64,000 nt of DNA from Silene conica (Eukaryota > Streptophyta > Magnoliopsida > Caryophyllales > Caryophyllaceae): assembly GCA_029255685.2 (NCBI GenBank), contig CM055312.2, positions 51,370,202 to 51,434,201 on the forward strand, read 5' to 3'. Of this stretch, positions 33,239-44,108 are shown piece after piece. The notes beneath the pieces were generated by a model. That model ran no database searches. It had not been told where the DNA came from and worked only from the letters and a program-made list of their open reading frames with translations. The position numbers were made by a program, and so were the translations under genes. Within the stretch, counting starts at the first letter, position 1; every line of letters starts with the position of its first letter.

Positions 33239-33489
33239 AGAGGACATGAGGGTTGTCCTTTCCGAATAAATGAACCGGGTTCGGATATTTGGAACGGATA
33301 TGGAAATGAATACTTGAGTCGGATATTTAAACTATGCCAAGTTGTATTCGTCTTAAGAACTGGAGGTTCTTAAGACGGATCTTATTTATTTCATAAAAAT
33401 TTCCGAATTAAATTATTAAAATATCATTTTATTACGTAAAATACTTAAAAACGATTAAATTAGATTTTACGAAAATACGGGATGTTACA

Positions 33490-33501
33490 ATCACCCCAAC
33501 T
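33490..33501 (-). other. Polypurine tract of element C
   Basis: On the minus strand AGTTGGGGTGAT lies directly before the LTR start TGTAACATCCCG, the position where plus-strand synthesis is primed. Confidence 0.7.
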
Positions 33502-33554
33502 TCAAAAAGTTTCGTCCTCGAAACTCGAACGGATATAAATCTATATACTATACC

Positions 33555-34895
33555 TCAATCGAAAAGAGAAGGATGCGCGATACGCATCGATGCCTCCGTC
33601 TCCCACGTCTGCTCCTCAACATCACCGCAACGCCAAAGGATCTTCACTAGCGGCACCACCTTGCTCCTAAGCTTCCTATCCTGACGGTCTAGGATCTTCA
33701 CTGGACGCTCCTCGAAAGCAAGACTCGGCTCCAAGTTCTCGATCTCTCTAGGCAAAACATGACTCGAGTCACTAATGTATCTGCGGAGCTGGGAAACATG
33801 AAAAACGCTATGAACCTTGCCCAAACTAGGAGGCAAGTCCAATCGGTAAGCAGCAGCACCAATCCTCTTCACGATCTCAAAAGGTCCAATATACTTAGGG
33901 CTCAACTTGCCCTTAACTCCAAATCTTTTGACGCCCTTCATCGGAGAAACTCTCAAGAACACTCGATCACCCACCTCAAACTCTAAGGGTCTACGGCGAA
34001 CATCAGCATAGGATTTCTGCCGGTCCTGAGCGGCCTTCATCCTACCTCTGATAAGCTGAACCTGATCAATAGTAACAGCTAACCGATCTGGTCCAAGGTC
34101 ACGAACATCACTAGCCTGATCCCAACAAATCGGACTACGGCACTTCCTACCATAAAGAGCCTCGTACGGAGCCATACCAATGGAAGCATGATAACTGTTG
34201 TTGTAAGAAAACTCTACCAACGGCAAACACTGCTCCCAAGAACTCTGAAAATCAAGGGCGCAAGCACGGAGCAAATCCTCTAATGTCTGTATAGTCCTCT
34301 CGGACTGACCATCAGTCGCGGCATGAAATGCGGTACTCATCAACAAACGGCTACCCATAGCCTCCTGCAAAGCCTTCCAGAACCTGGAACAAAACCTCGG
34401 ATCACGATCTGAAACGATCTCCCTCGGGACACCATGATATCGGACTATCTCAGCAATATAAGCCCTGGCTAAACGGTCCATATCCCATGTCTCTCTGATC
34501 GGCACGAATCTGGCACACTTAGTTAGACGATCGACAATAACCCAAATCGCATCTTTGCCTCCCACAGTCTTAGGCAAAGCAGTAACAAAATCCATAGATA
34601 TGCACTCCCACTTCCACTGAGGAACGGGAAGCGGCTGTAGCAAACCACCAGGTCTCCTATGCTCTATCTTGACTTGTTGACAAGTCAAACACCTACTAAC
34701 ATAATCCAAGATCTCCTTCTTCATACCAGGCCACCAAAACATAAGCCTCAAATCCTTGTGCATCTTCTCTCCTCCTGGATGAACGGAGTACGGTGACAAA
34801 TGAGCCTCCTCAAGAACTTTCTTCCTCAAATCTGGCACATCCGGAACATACATCCTACCACGGAACCTAAGGAAACCATCAGCATCAATCACCAA
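33555..34895 (-). pseudogene. Gypsy integrase with chromodomain-like tail (element C)
   Basis: This 446-codon stretch is in frame with the upstream polyprotein, 18 bases after its TAA. It shows the HHCC zinc-binding domain (HPGGEKMHKD to CLTCQQVK, about residues 40-75). The catalytic core has aspartates in SMDFVTALP and IVSDRDPRF and a glutamate in DGQSERTIQ. Then come GPFEIVKRIG and a tail with ILDRQDRKLRSK, VPLVKILWR and EEQTWE, which resembles the divergent chromodomain of plant chromoviruses. It would insert the cDNA into chromatin. The domain itself looks undamaged. It can only be made if the upstream TAA is read through. Confidence 0.9.
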
Positions 34896-34913
34896 CTCAG
34901 GTGCAACACCACT

Positions 34914-37900
34914 TTAAATCTTAGCCTCGAACTTCTTGAAATCGGCATCTAAGGGCAAACTCTGGCGAATCTCCCAATATAAAGACGGCTCGGCAGTCAT
35001 AGCAGCTAACCAATCAAAACCACTACCCACCATCTCTAATCTCAGCTTCCGGAACTCGGAACACAACTCATCGGGCAATACTCTCATGGCACTCATCGAG
35101 TGAGAAGTCTTGCGGCTAAGCGCATCTGCAACTACATTGGCTTTTCCCTCATGATATAACAACTCGATGTCGTAATCTTTTACCAACTCTAGCCAACGTC
35201 TCTGTCTCATGTTAAGGTCTTTCTGAGTAAAAATGTACTTAAGACTCTTGTGATCTGTGAAAATACGGCAATGGGATCCAATCAGGTAATGACGCCACAT
35301 CTTCAAGGCATGAACAACCGCGGCTAACTCCAAATCATGAGTCGGATAGTTCACCTCATGAACTCTCAACTGTCTAGATGAATAGGCTATCACCTTGCCA
35401 CTCTGCATCAGTACGCATCCAAGTCCTAACATCGAAGCATCACAATACACATCAAAGTCCACTCCGATCTCTGGCAAAGCTAACACAGGGGCGGAAGTCA
35501 ATCTGGTCTTCAACTCCTGGAAGGAACTCTCACACTTGTCGGTCCACACAAATTTGGCTTCCTTCTTCAGCAACTGAGTCATCGGGCGAGCTAATCTAGA
35601 GAAATCCTCAACGAATCTACGATAATAACCAGCCAAACCCAAAAAGCTACGGATCTCTCCAACATCCTTGGGACTCTCCCAATCAACTACAGCCTCTATC
35701 TTTGCGGGATCTACCATCACACCCTCACTGGATATCACATGTCCTAAGAAGGCAACCTTCGAGAGCCAAAATTCACACTTCGAAAACTTTGCGAACCATT
35801 TCTGTCTGCGCAGAATCCCTAGAATTAATCGAAGATGCTCAGCATGTTCCTCATCGGTCTTCGAATATATCAAGATGTCATCAATGAAAACCACAACGCA
35901 GGTGTCAAGATACTCACTGAAGGTACGGTTCATCTGATCCATAAAAATCGCCGGTGCATTAGTCAACCCAAATGGCATAACTACAAACTCAAAATGCCCA
36001 TATCGGGTACGAAAAGCAGTCTTTGCAATATCAGCCTCTCTCACTGGAATCTGATGATAACCTGATCGAAGATCAATCTTAGAAAACCTCGAAGCACCTC
36101 TCAACTGATCAAACAAATCATCTATCCTAGGCAAAGGATATCGGTTCTTCACGGTCACTCGGTTCAGCTCTCTATAGTCAATGCACAGTCTCATGGAACC
36201 ATCTTTCTTCTTAACGAACAACACCGGAGCACCCCACGGAGAAGCACTAGGTCTAATGAAACCTTTTTCGATCATCTCTTCCAATTGCTGCTTCAACTCT
36301 TTCAACTCTGGCGGAGCCATTCGGTAAGGAGCCTTAGAAATCGGTCCGGTACCTGGAACAAGCTCAATAGTAAACTCCACATCTCTCTCTGGCGGTATCC
36401 CTGGCAAGTCATCTGGGAACACATCTGGATACTCACGAACAATGGCTACATCTTCAAGCTTCGGTAGCGATGGTTTAGCAGCTGTAACAACACACAGGAA
36501 GGCTTGGCAACCCTTCCTAAGAAGATGAGAAGCTTTCATCGAAGAGATAACACGAACACCCTTTTGAGGGCGAGTTCCCCTATAGGAAACACGAACTCCT
36601 GAAGAACTCCTCAAGCAGATTTTCTGGTCGCGACACTCGAAGCGAGCATGGTATCGCGATAACCAATCCATACCGAGGATAATGTCAAACTCCTCGAGAG
36701 GAAATCTCAGTAAGTCCGCAGGAAATGTGGCTTGACCAATAATAATAGGAACATCCCTATGGGACGAAGAGCAGGAAAACACGTCTCCAGAAGGTAAGGA
36801 AATAGAAGTCTCCTCAACTAATGAAGACTCAAGAGCTAAACGATCGGCGAACTGAGTCGATATAAATGATAAAGAAGCTCCAGTATCGAATAAAATAAGG
36901 CACTCAGCGCCAAGAACAGAAAAGATACCAGCAACAATATCTGGATGAGCCTCTGCCTCAGCCCTAGTCATCACAAAGATCTTCCCCTTCGGCTTTCCTC
37001 CTCGGGTTGCTGCAGCAGCAGTGGCAGCCTTGCCAAGAACAGTATTCTTCTCAGGACAATCAAAGGATCTATGCCCAAATCCATTACAAGTATAACACTT
37101 ATAGGCATTCTTGAAGCAATCAAACCCTGGATGAAGCGGTTTACCACAACGGCGGCAAACAGTAGGAGCAGTGTCGGTGTGAAATGTGGTCTTAGCAACC
37201 GGAGCAGAGAACCTCTCAAAACGCTTCTTCTGAGAAGAAGGCGAAGAAGTAGAAGGAACAAATGGTCTCTTCCCCTGGTACACGGATCTCTGGTGAGAAG
37301 TGAAGCTGGAAGTAGCGGCACGAGTCTCAGCATCAATGGCACGAATAGAACTCTCGGCCCAAATAGCATCGTCATACACCTCCACAAAAGAAGTAGAGTC
37401 ACGACGAACCATACTCTCAATCCTCGGCCCTAGCTTCCCTCGGTAAAAATACACCCTCTCAGCCTCATCACGAACAAATCTCGATGCAAAGTGAGCTAAC
37501 TGGTTGAACTTGTCAGTAAACTCCTGAACGGTCATCTTGCCTTGCTTCAAATCCATAAATTCTTTCAACCTTTGCGATCTCAACTCCTTGGGGTAGAACC
37601 TCGCCTCAAGCCTGTCTTTGAAAGCCTCCCAATCGAACACTGGGTCAAGAACAGCGGTAGGTCCAGTCAATGCCCACCAACGGTCAGCCTCCAATGTCAG
37701 GAAGTGAGCGGCTAAACGCACTCTATCCTCCCTAACGACTGAGTATAAGGTGAAGCTCTTTTCCATCTCTCTAAACCACTCCGTGAGGGCTACTGGGTCA
37801 GCCTCGCCTCCATAGGTCCTAACATGGCTTCGGGACATCTGAGAGGCAATCCAGGAAAAGCTACCCGGACGATTAGTCTCGCCACCCGGCGGTGGAGGAG

Positions 37901-37991
37901 GTGGAACATTCCCCGCTTGCTGTCTCTGAGTCTCAAGCAAATGCTGAATTGCTTGCAGCACAATGTTATCAGCAGCTCTGGGTCTCACCAT
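34914..37991 (-). CDS. Gypsy Gag-protease-RT-RNase H polyprotein (element C), ends at a TAA before integrase
   Basis: It starts at ATG 37991 ([10 protein letters not shown]), about 150 bp after the PBS. The 1,025 residues contain a gag core (about 55-220), two cysteine/histidine motifs with the CCHC knuckle [14 protein letters not shown] at 299-312, and the protease active site FDTGAS near 368-373. RT follows with [16 protein letters not shown] (595-610), [11 protein letters not shown] and FIDD at about 702-705. RNase H starts at [11 protein letters not shown] (about 848) and ends [16 protein letters not shown]. The TAA at 34914-34916 comes after KKFEAKI. The integrase frame follows in phase, so one nonsense change separates an otherwise complete Gypsy polyprotein. 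The 5' LTR promoter is also deleted, so the copy is probably silent. Confidence 0.9.
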   Translation of the reverse strand: MVRPRAADNIVLQAIQHLLETQRQQAGNVPPPPPPGGETNRPGSFSWIASQMSRSHVRTYGGEADPVALTEWFREMEKSFTLYSVVREDRVRLAAHFLTLEADRWWALTGPTAVLDPVFDWEAFKDRLEARFYPKELRSQRLKEFMDLKQGKMTVQEFTDKFNQLAHFASRFVRDEAERVYFYRGKLGPRIESMVRRDSTSFVEVYDDAIWAESSIRAIDAETRAATSSFTSHQRSVYQGKRPFVPSTSSPSSQKKRFERFSAPVAKTTFHTDTAPTVCRRCGKPLHPGFDCFKNAYKCYTCNGFGHRSFDCPEKNTVLGKAATAAAATRGGKPKGKIFVMTRAEAEAHPDIVAGIFSVLGAECLILFDTGASLSFISTQFADRLALESSLVEETSISLPSGDVFSCSSSHRDVPIIIGQATFPADLLRFPLEEFDIILGMDWLSRYHARFECRDQKICLRSSSGVRVSYRGTRPQKGVRVISSMKASHLLRKGCQAFLCVVTAAKPSLPKLEDVAIVREYPDVFPDDLPGIPPERDVEFTIELVPGTGPISKAPYRMAPPELKELKQQLEEMIEKGFIRPSASPWGAPVLFVKKKDGSMRLCIDYRELNRVTVKNRYPLPRIDDLFDQLRGASRFSKIDLRSGYHQIPVREADIAKTAFRTRYGHFEFVVMPFGLTNAPAIFMDQMNRTFSEYLDTCVVVFIDDILIYSKTDEEHAEHLRLILGILRRQKWFAKFSKCEFWLSKVAFLGHVISSEGVMVDPAKIEAVVDWESPKDVGEIRSFLGLAGYYRRFVEDFSRLARPMTQLLKKEAKFVWTDKCESSFQELKTRLTSAPVLALPEIGVDFDVYCDASMLGLGCVLMQSGKVIAYSSRQLRVHEVNYPTHDLELAAVVHALKMWRHYLIGSHCRIFTDHKSLKYIFTQKDLNMRQRRWLELVKDYDIELLYHEGKANVVADALSRKTSHSMSAMRVLPDELCSEFRKLRLEMVGSGFDWLAAMTAEPSLYWEIRQSLPLDADFKKFEAKI

Positions 37992-38143
37992 TCTTTAAAA
38001 GAGAAAACATGGATTAGCTTAGCAATTAGCAATCACAAATAGACTACAAAATAAGTCCTTAGATCTACCCATCTCTCATTCATTATTTGTTTACTTGGTC
38101 AAGTTAAGGTTGGGGGTCACATGAGTGCGTCGGGAGCAATAAT

Positions 38144-38155
38144 GCTCTGATACCA
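38144..38155 (-). other. Primer binding site (initiator tRNA-Met), element C
   Basis: On the minus strand TGGTATCAGAGC begins two bases after the LTR, the usual initiator tRNA-Met match. Confidence 0.88.
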
Positions 38156-38157
38156 AC

Positions 38158-39435
38158 TGTAAAACCCCTCGCGAAAGCGGAAATATAAACACATAAAAGT
38201 ACCAAAATTGCAGCGGAATTAAAACTTTTAAAGATAAAACATGCGAGAAGTCTTAGACTGAAACGTAAACTGAAACTAAAACCAAATAGATAAGTAACAG
38301 TACTAAGTATCAAACTGAAACATAAATAAATACATCAGCCGGGGATGGCACATCCCTACCGGCACCAAAACAAAAACAACAAAAGTCTAAGAGTCTAGCT
38401 AAGCGTAAACGGGTAAGTCAACTGATGAACGGATCATCACTCGCTAGCTCTCCTGTAACCCTGATCTCCAACCCTGCATGTACCTACATACATGAAAACA
38501 TGTACGCCACAATCAGTGGGGAGTGACTAGAGTTCTCCTAGCCACCTTTTGTGACAACACGTAACACACAAAACAATACAGAATACTCCAACATATATCA
38601 ACATGTGAAGCATAAACAACTCATTATCTGATCTCTTACTATCATGCGATTATCATGCACGGCTCTCAACTAACTTCATAAACAGATAAGAAGGAGAGCC
38701 GGTTTCCCTACTGGTTACCCAGTCGGGGGGTCTTTCAATCTAATCATTTATGAAACCGAACTAAGAGTCACCCAATGCCTTGGATGATTTAACCACAACT
38801 CATATAACAACTATAACATACTATGCATATCTGACACTGTACCATCATCAAGGCAAGCAGATACAAAACAGCAAGTACAAAGGTTCAGAGGCGACATCTT
38901 AACGCATAACCTAGGTACTAAATAAATCAGCAAGTATAAAGGTTCAGAGGCGACACCTTAACGCATAACCCTAATACCAAGTTCACATCATCAAGCAAGG
39001 ACTCAGAGGCGAAAACTCAACGCATGGACCGGCTATCACTGAACATTAGACTCAGAGGCGAAAACTCAACGCATGGACTAACATTCAATTCACTAACACA
39101 AGTAAGGAACTCAGAGGCGAAAACTCAACGCATGGACCCCTACTACATTACAAGATACTAGACTCAGAGGCGAAAACTCAACGCATGTTCTAGCACCAAA
39201 CACCTTTCCGAATAAATGAAACGGGTTCGGATATTTGGAACGGATATGGAAATGAATACTTGAGTCGGATATTTAAACTATGCCAAGTTGTATTCGTCTT
39301 AAGAACTGGAGGTTCTTAAGACGGATCTTATTTATTTCATAAAAATTTCCGAATTAAATTATTAAAATATCATTTTATTACGTAAAATACTTAAAAACGA
39401 TTAAATTAGATTTTACGAAAATACGGGATGTTACA
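38158..39435 (-). repeat. 5' LTR of element C with a 1,750-bp internal deletion
   Basis: It equals 30462-31506 joined to 33260-33489 through a shared CCT. Units 1-6 of the hairpin array remain (38875-39193). Units 7-11, CCGG array II and the TATA box are gone. LTRs are identical at insertion, so the deletion happened afterwards, probably by repair between short repeats. Confidence 0.92.
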
Positions 39436-41657
39436 ATGGTGTCAGTGTATCCTACCTGGATAGCAATATAGTCCAAAGGCAAGCCAGTAAGTAACAGAAT
39501 TATGCCAATTCAAAACCGTTACCTAACAAATATAATATGAATAATAATTACTAACTAATATAACTACTTAAACAAGGTATAATATAACAACTAATCAATA
39601 TGATTAACCAAGTAATGTATTACGCATAACGATACGATATTAAGCACGACTAGTCAATTAACTCGATTAGGTGATTAATTAATATTACCGTCACAACACT
39701 ATTTAAACAAACATGAACTAAATAGTTTAAACTATTAACAACATCAAACATAAACTTAATCAAATAATATTACTGACCATCACATAGTTATTATAGACAC
39801 TCATAATAAACTTACAATAATAATACCAATATTAACCATAACACAATAACAAGAATGAATAATAGTAGTAATTAATAAAATGAATAATAATATGGTAATG
39901 ATACTATAATAATAATAATAAAATAAGCAACAACACGCCTCATACATAAAACAGCCCCCTTTAAACGAAACATCCCCCTCGACAACACCCTGTGACAGCC
40001 CTCATAACACAGCCCATTCTACGCCCCATGTGCCACCCGAACCGCCACCACCACATGGTGGTGACCACCACTGCACTACAGTGTACCAGCTGGCCCCTAC
40101 CATTGACCCTAACTCGATGAAACCAGCCATCGACAGCCCCTGCAACCACCCGTGGTCACAGCCCTATCCTCCTGATGTAAGCGTGTACCCTTCTGTTTAC
40201 CCACTATTAAACACCAACCCACCCACCAGTAACCACCACCAAGGGTCCCCCCAACATCCTTGCACCATGACGCAACCCCAGACACCAATCACGACCCTAT
40301 ACTTGCCCCAACCAGCCCTCGCAACCAGTCTAAAAACCCACTCGTTACCCACTGCAACCCCAGACCCCTGTTTCACTCGTGTGTCGACCTATTATAAACA
40401 CGACTTCAACAACCTGATTCCACCACGATTACTGCCACCAGTCACTAGTCCTGACACCTTACACCCCACTTGACCCCCTGGTGGCAGGGACCAGGCTTCG
40501 ACACTACTAGTCCTCCTACGACCAACCCCTCAAACTCCCTACCACTCGAAACCTGCCTCTGCAATTGCAAATCCTGAACAGGCTGTTACACAGCCTCCTC
40601 CGGCCACCACGCTTCATCATACTACCCGCAACACCACCTAAAATAACCCTACTACCACCACGCACGACCCATGACAAGGATTAAACCAAATTCTAATAAA
40701 ATAAACACAATAGACGAAGCAAGTAACGAAAAGCAGAAACAGTGTTTGTCGGCCTGTTCACGGGGATTTCAGTGGCACCACAGCGGTCCTCTAGTGGTTT
40801 GATGATGAAGAACATATTATGGACACTACAAGGATTATGTAGAACCAAGAAGCACGCAAAACTATGGTCTAGAAGGATACAAAAACTACTTACGATATAC
40901 TGCTGCGAAAGGAGGAAAACGACGCTGATGGTTGTTTCATTCGAGTGTTTTTGGTTGTCGTCTGTTCTTAGCAATACTCACGGTGATCAGAAGGGTTTAT
41001 GGGTATAGATGGAGTAGGGAGGCAAACGGAGCATGGGGAACGATTAGGGTTTATTATGCAGTAGTATGTCGATGTATTGGTGGAAGAGGATACACGATGG
41101 AGTAGAGAACTAGCTAGGGTTTCCATAGAGTTTTGTTGAGTTGTATTATCACGGTTCTCATAAACAACCCGAGCCCAAACCCGTCATGCCTCTCGAGGAC
41201 TTATACTCCGTTTCGACTCCTAACTTAAAAGAAAAATAAACATATAAATAGTTATACTAATTTAATTATGTCACCTAGTATTAGTAAATATTAATTAAAT
41301 AAATTATAAGAATATAAAAATATTAGTACTTACATAGGAACATATATAAAGAAAATTAGAATTTAAATATAATTATGACTTAAATAATAAAACAAGTATA
41401 AATGAGAAATAGTTATAAAATAGGAAATATATTTAATTATAAATTTATTATCAAAAATAAAGAAATGTGAATGAAACGTCATTTTATGAAATAATCATCA
41501 AATATAAAATAATTATGAAATACGAAATAATCGTAGAAATACGATTTATAAAATAATAACAGTTTACGTAAAATACTTTATAAACATTCCATTAGAAATA
41601 CTTGTACAAAACACGGTTTGACTATCGTTGACCGAGACTAAAATACGGGGTACTACA

Positions 41658-41790
41658 GTCTTCCCTCCTTAAAATGAACTTCGTCCCGAAGTTCGCTACC
41701 CCATCACGGTAAAGAAATATATAACAAGCATGAAACAATCACAAGTAGTGCTTATATAGACTTCAAAACACGAAATGTTACAGTTACGTC
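41658..41790 (-). other. Remnant of the interior 3' end of Gypsy element D
   Basis: It starts with the polypurine tract (GTCTTCCCTCCTTAAAA on the plus strand) and GAACTTCGTCCCGAAGTTC, as at 16365 in element B. Similarity fades near 41790. No coding part of this element is left in the window. Confidence 0.6.
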
Positions 41791-42353
41791 CTTGGAACTC
41801 TTCTTTGGGATGTATACTATTGGTAAGTGGTTAGAAACCAGTGGATTTAGAAGTTGTTACCTTAGTATGGTCTTGATTTGATGTTTTCGATGGTAATAAA
41901 ATTTGGGATTTGAGGATTTCGAGATACCCGTGGAATAAGTTCGATGAGATCGAGTTGTTTAGAATTTAAGGTTAAGGATGATCTTGTTATGGTCCCTCAA
42001 TGGAAAAGAGGTTACGGGATAATGAAAACCAAATATTGGGCTTAGAGGTTCGATGTTATAGTAATAGAATTTTGGTTTAGAGTTTTGGAAGTGCGTGAAC
42101 CTTGGTCTAGGATATGTGCTTAAGCTTCTACCGTGAGTGAGAGATCCTTAACCGTGGTTAAACGGATTTTAGTGTGAGCTAATCCACATGGCTGACCTCT
42201 TTTGTGGAATTTCAGGTTAGTGTGAGTCGAATGAGGTTTGGAATCCTTTTTTGTTGAGGAATACCTTGTTCTGTGGATAAGATAATGGTAAGAGAGATCG
42301 TGAAACCATTGTGAGTCTTGAGGACACTTGAATTGTCCTCCATGGGATATTAG
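41791..42353. other. Unassigned sequence between Gypsy remnant and Athila-type LTR
   Basis: I see no ORF with a known motif, no repeat and no RNA gene. Its base composition resembles 28883-29679, which may be a similar decayed element interior, but I could not establish homology by reading. Confidence 0.35.
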
Positions 42354-42572
42354 TGATGAGCCCAAATTCGGTCATTATTTTCCCTTGTTTTCCTTTTATT
42401 TCGATCCCATTTCACCCCCGTTTGGCACGATTTCGCCCCTTTTTATGCCCGATATCTCTTTTCTACATGTTTGGTTGCCATGTTGTAGGACTTGACGCGG
42501 GAATGAAGAAACGGGAGCAAACGAGGTGAAATCTAAGCGTAAAAAGTGGAAAAAGAGCTGAAATGGCAAAAT

Positions 42573-42907
42573 GGGGTCCTAAGCCGGTCGGCCGGCGGTC
42601 GGTCCGCCGGCTGGGAGCCCCTTAGCCTATATTTCGAAGAATTGTCACAGGCCTTGGAGTTTGGGTCCTCAGCCGGTGGCCAACCGGCAGCCGGCTGACC
42701 GGCTGGGACCCCCTCACCCTTGCCCTTATTCGTTTCAAGTCAGTCCCTCAGTTTTGCATTCCCAGCCGGTGGCCAACCGGCGGCCAACCGGCAGCCGGTC
42801 CACCGGCTGGCAGTACCTGGGCTTTGAAGAAATTGAAGAAAAAATCAGAAGTTTGTATTTTGACTCTTAGCCGGTTTCAGACCGGCAGCCGGTCGACCGG
42901 CTGAGAG
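42573..42907 (+). repeat. Array III: four CCGG palindromes in the Athila-type 5' LTR
   Basis: Units start near 42573, 42665, 42758 and 42866. The third has an extra CCAACCGGCGG compared with the right LTR, a sign of slippage. The array ends 24 bp before the TATA box at 42931. Confidence 0.9.
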
Positions 42908-42930
42908 GCCTTTCTCAGATTTTCGCGCAC

Positions 42931-42937
42931 TATATAA
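42931..42937 (+). promoter_or_regulatory. TATA box of the Athila-type 5' LTR
   Basis: CACTATATAAACCCGC is a near-ideal plant TATA context and lies at the same distance from the CCGG array in the right LTR (53486-53492). Transcription would start about 30 bp downstream. Confidence 0.65.
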
Positions 42938-43929
42938 ACCCGCACTTGTATCATTTTAGAACTACGTTACTTTTTATGCAATTTTAGGGTTTTCTACTGT
43001 TCTATTCCTTCATACTTAGTCACAAAAACTCTCTAAAAATACTTAATCGTACTTAGATCTTAGTTTAATCTGTTAATCTTGTTAATCTCTCTTTAGTAAT
43101 CTTCTTGGGCATTGTTAGAGGATATATTGGGTTGTATTTTGAAGGGTTTGAAAGAATTCTTCATCTTGTTATCCAAGTTACTTCCTTTTCCTTTGTTATT
43201 TGTATAATCTTCCTAATCCTTACTTAGTTATTTCATTTATTTAAGTTTCTTTTGTTTATTTGATTGTTCTTACCATAATCCAACATGTTTATCATCTACC
43301 CATCAATTGTTTACATGTTTTTCTTAATAATGAGTGAGTAGTTTTATACCTAGGGTTAGGGGGGAACTTGGGTGGTGATTAGATGATAATTTCATGCTAG
43401 TTTGTTGATTAGTTGTTCTTGATAAAGTAGTTTTCCATTTGTTGCATGCTAGGTGTTTGATGATTTGCTTCAACGAAAGTTGGGCTTTGATTTTAGCGTG
43501 ACTTGCCTTTAGCGACGGTTGAGGGTTCGTCTTAGCATATTTAATGGTTGGTTGTGGTATTTGTAGCGAAAGCTAGGGTATTCCGACCTAGGTTAGTCGA
43601 TTCGAGAGAAGAGACTAGCCGAGACTACTTGTTTAAGACCTTCTAGTTTGCTTTCTCGTATCTTCGTGTACCCATCCTAGTGACCACCGACACCCTAGTC
43701 TTCCCTTCCATCGATTCAATCTTAACTAGTTTGCTTTAATTGTTTGCTTTAGTTGTTCTTTGGTCATTAATCAATCACAAACCTATTACCCCGACTATTG
43801 CTTCAATTAAAACGTAACTATATAACTTCCCCACCATCTTCGTGTTCGACAACCCTATTATACTACTAATTTGGGTTTATAAATTTGTTTGATCGTGAGA
43901 ACCGACGACTTAAATCTCGCGCATCAAAA

Positions 43930-43946
43930 TGGCGCCGTTGCCGGGG
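43930..43946 (+). other. Primer binding site (tRNA-Asp type)
   Basis: TGGCGCCGTTGCCGGGG begins three bases after the LTR end. This sequence is the standard PBS of plant Athila and Tat elements, complementary to tRNA-Asp. Confidence 0.9.
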
Positions 43947-44108
43947 ATGGTGCTAGAAGTTGTGTAGTTTAGTTTTGATTTTAGCTTTAGTTAGTTGTGT
44001 TAGTTTTGTTTTGATCAAAGCTTTGTTAGTTAATTGTAGAGTGGTTGCTATATTGCTCACCCTAGTGCCTAAAAAACACTAGGACGACTAATTGTTTTGC
44101 TAAGTTTT

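Larger units (their letters stand above)
30462..33489 (-). repeat. 3' LTR of Gypsy element C, full length (3,028 bp)
   Basis: In transcription order (right to left) it contains a TATA box at 33233-33238, CCGG array II (32120-32516), a CCCCCCGG module (31921-31970), an eleven-unit hairpin array (31829-31179) and a second CCCCCCGG module (30994-31042), and ends GGGGTTTTACA. The order of module types equals that of the solo LTR at 4288-7005, although the hairpin sequences differ. Confidence 0.9.
30462..39435 (-). mobile_element. Gypsy element C (chromovirus type), nearly complete
   Basis: Both ends carry TGTAAAACC...GATGTTACA LTRs, and the 5-bp ATGGT flanks the element (30457-30461 and 39436-39440). 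The left LTR is 3,028 bp. The right LTR is 1,278 bp because of an internal deletion of 1,750 bp between CCT repeats (31507-31509 and 33257-33259 in the intact LTR). By eye only about four substitutions separate the aligned LTR parts, so the insertion is recent. The interior has PBS, a gag-pol frame broken by one TAA, and a polypurine tract (33490-33501). On the minus strand the right LTR is the 5' LTR. Confidence 0.93.
29680..41657 (-). mobile_element. Gypsy LTR D (3 kb), split by a complete Gypsy element
   Basis: The left part (29680-30461) begins TGTAACACCCCCATTTATT. The right part (39441-41657) ends GGGGTACTACA and is followed by the polypurine tract and GAACTTCGTCCCGAAGTTC, as in element B. 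Removing the insert and one copy of its duplication gives an LTR of about 3.0 kb. It belongs to a family related to A/B but longer and distinct in the middle. It is the 3' LTR of a minus-strand element whose interior is mostly lost after about 41790. A proline-rich 147-codon ORF at 40030-40473 lies wholly inside the LTR and I do not regard it as a gene. Confidence 0.8.
42354..43926 (+). repeat. 5' LTR of the Athila-type element (1,573 bp)
   Basis: It begins TGATGAGCCCAAATTCGG, as does the right LTR at 52920, and ends CTCGCGCATCA next to the PBS. It contains CCGG array III and a TATA box. Around 43123-43140 it preserves the uninterrupted sequence into which a Copia element has inserted in the right LTR. 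Confidence 0.9.

Noticed and set aside
36945..37433. 162-codon plus-strand ORF
   Set aside because: It is the antisense shadow of the element C Gag region and has no domain of its own.
40030..40473. Proline-rich 147-codon ORF as a gene
   Set aside because: It lies completely within a Gypsy LTR, has low complexity (CCACC-type sequence) and no recognisable domain.
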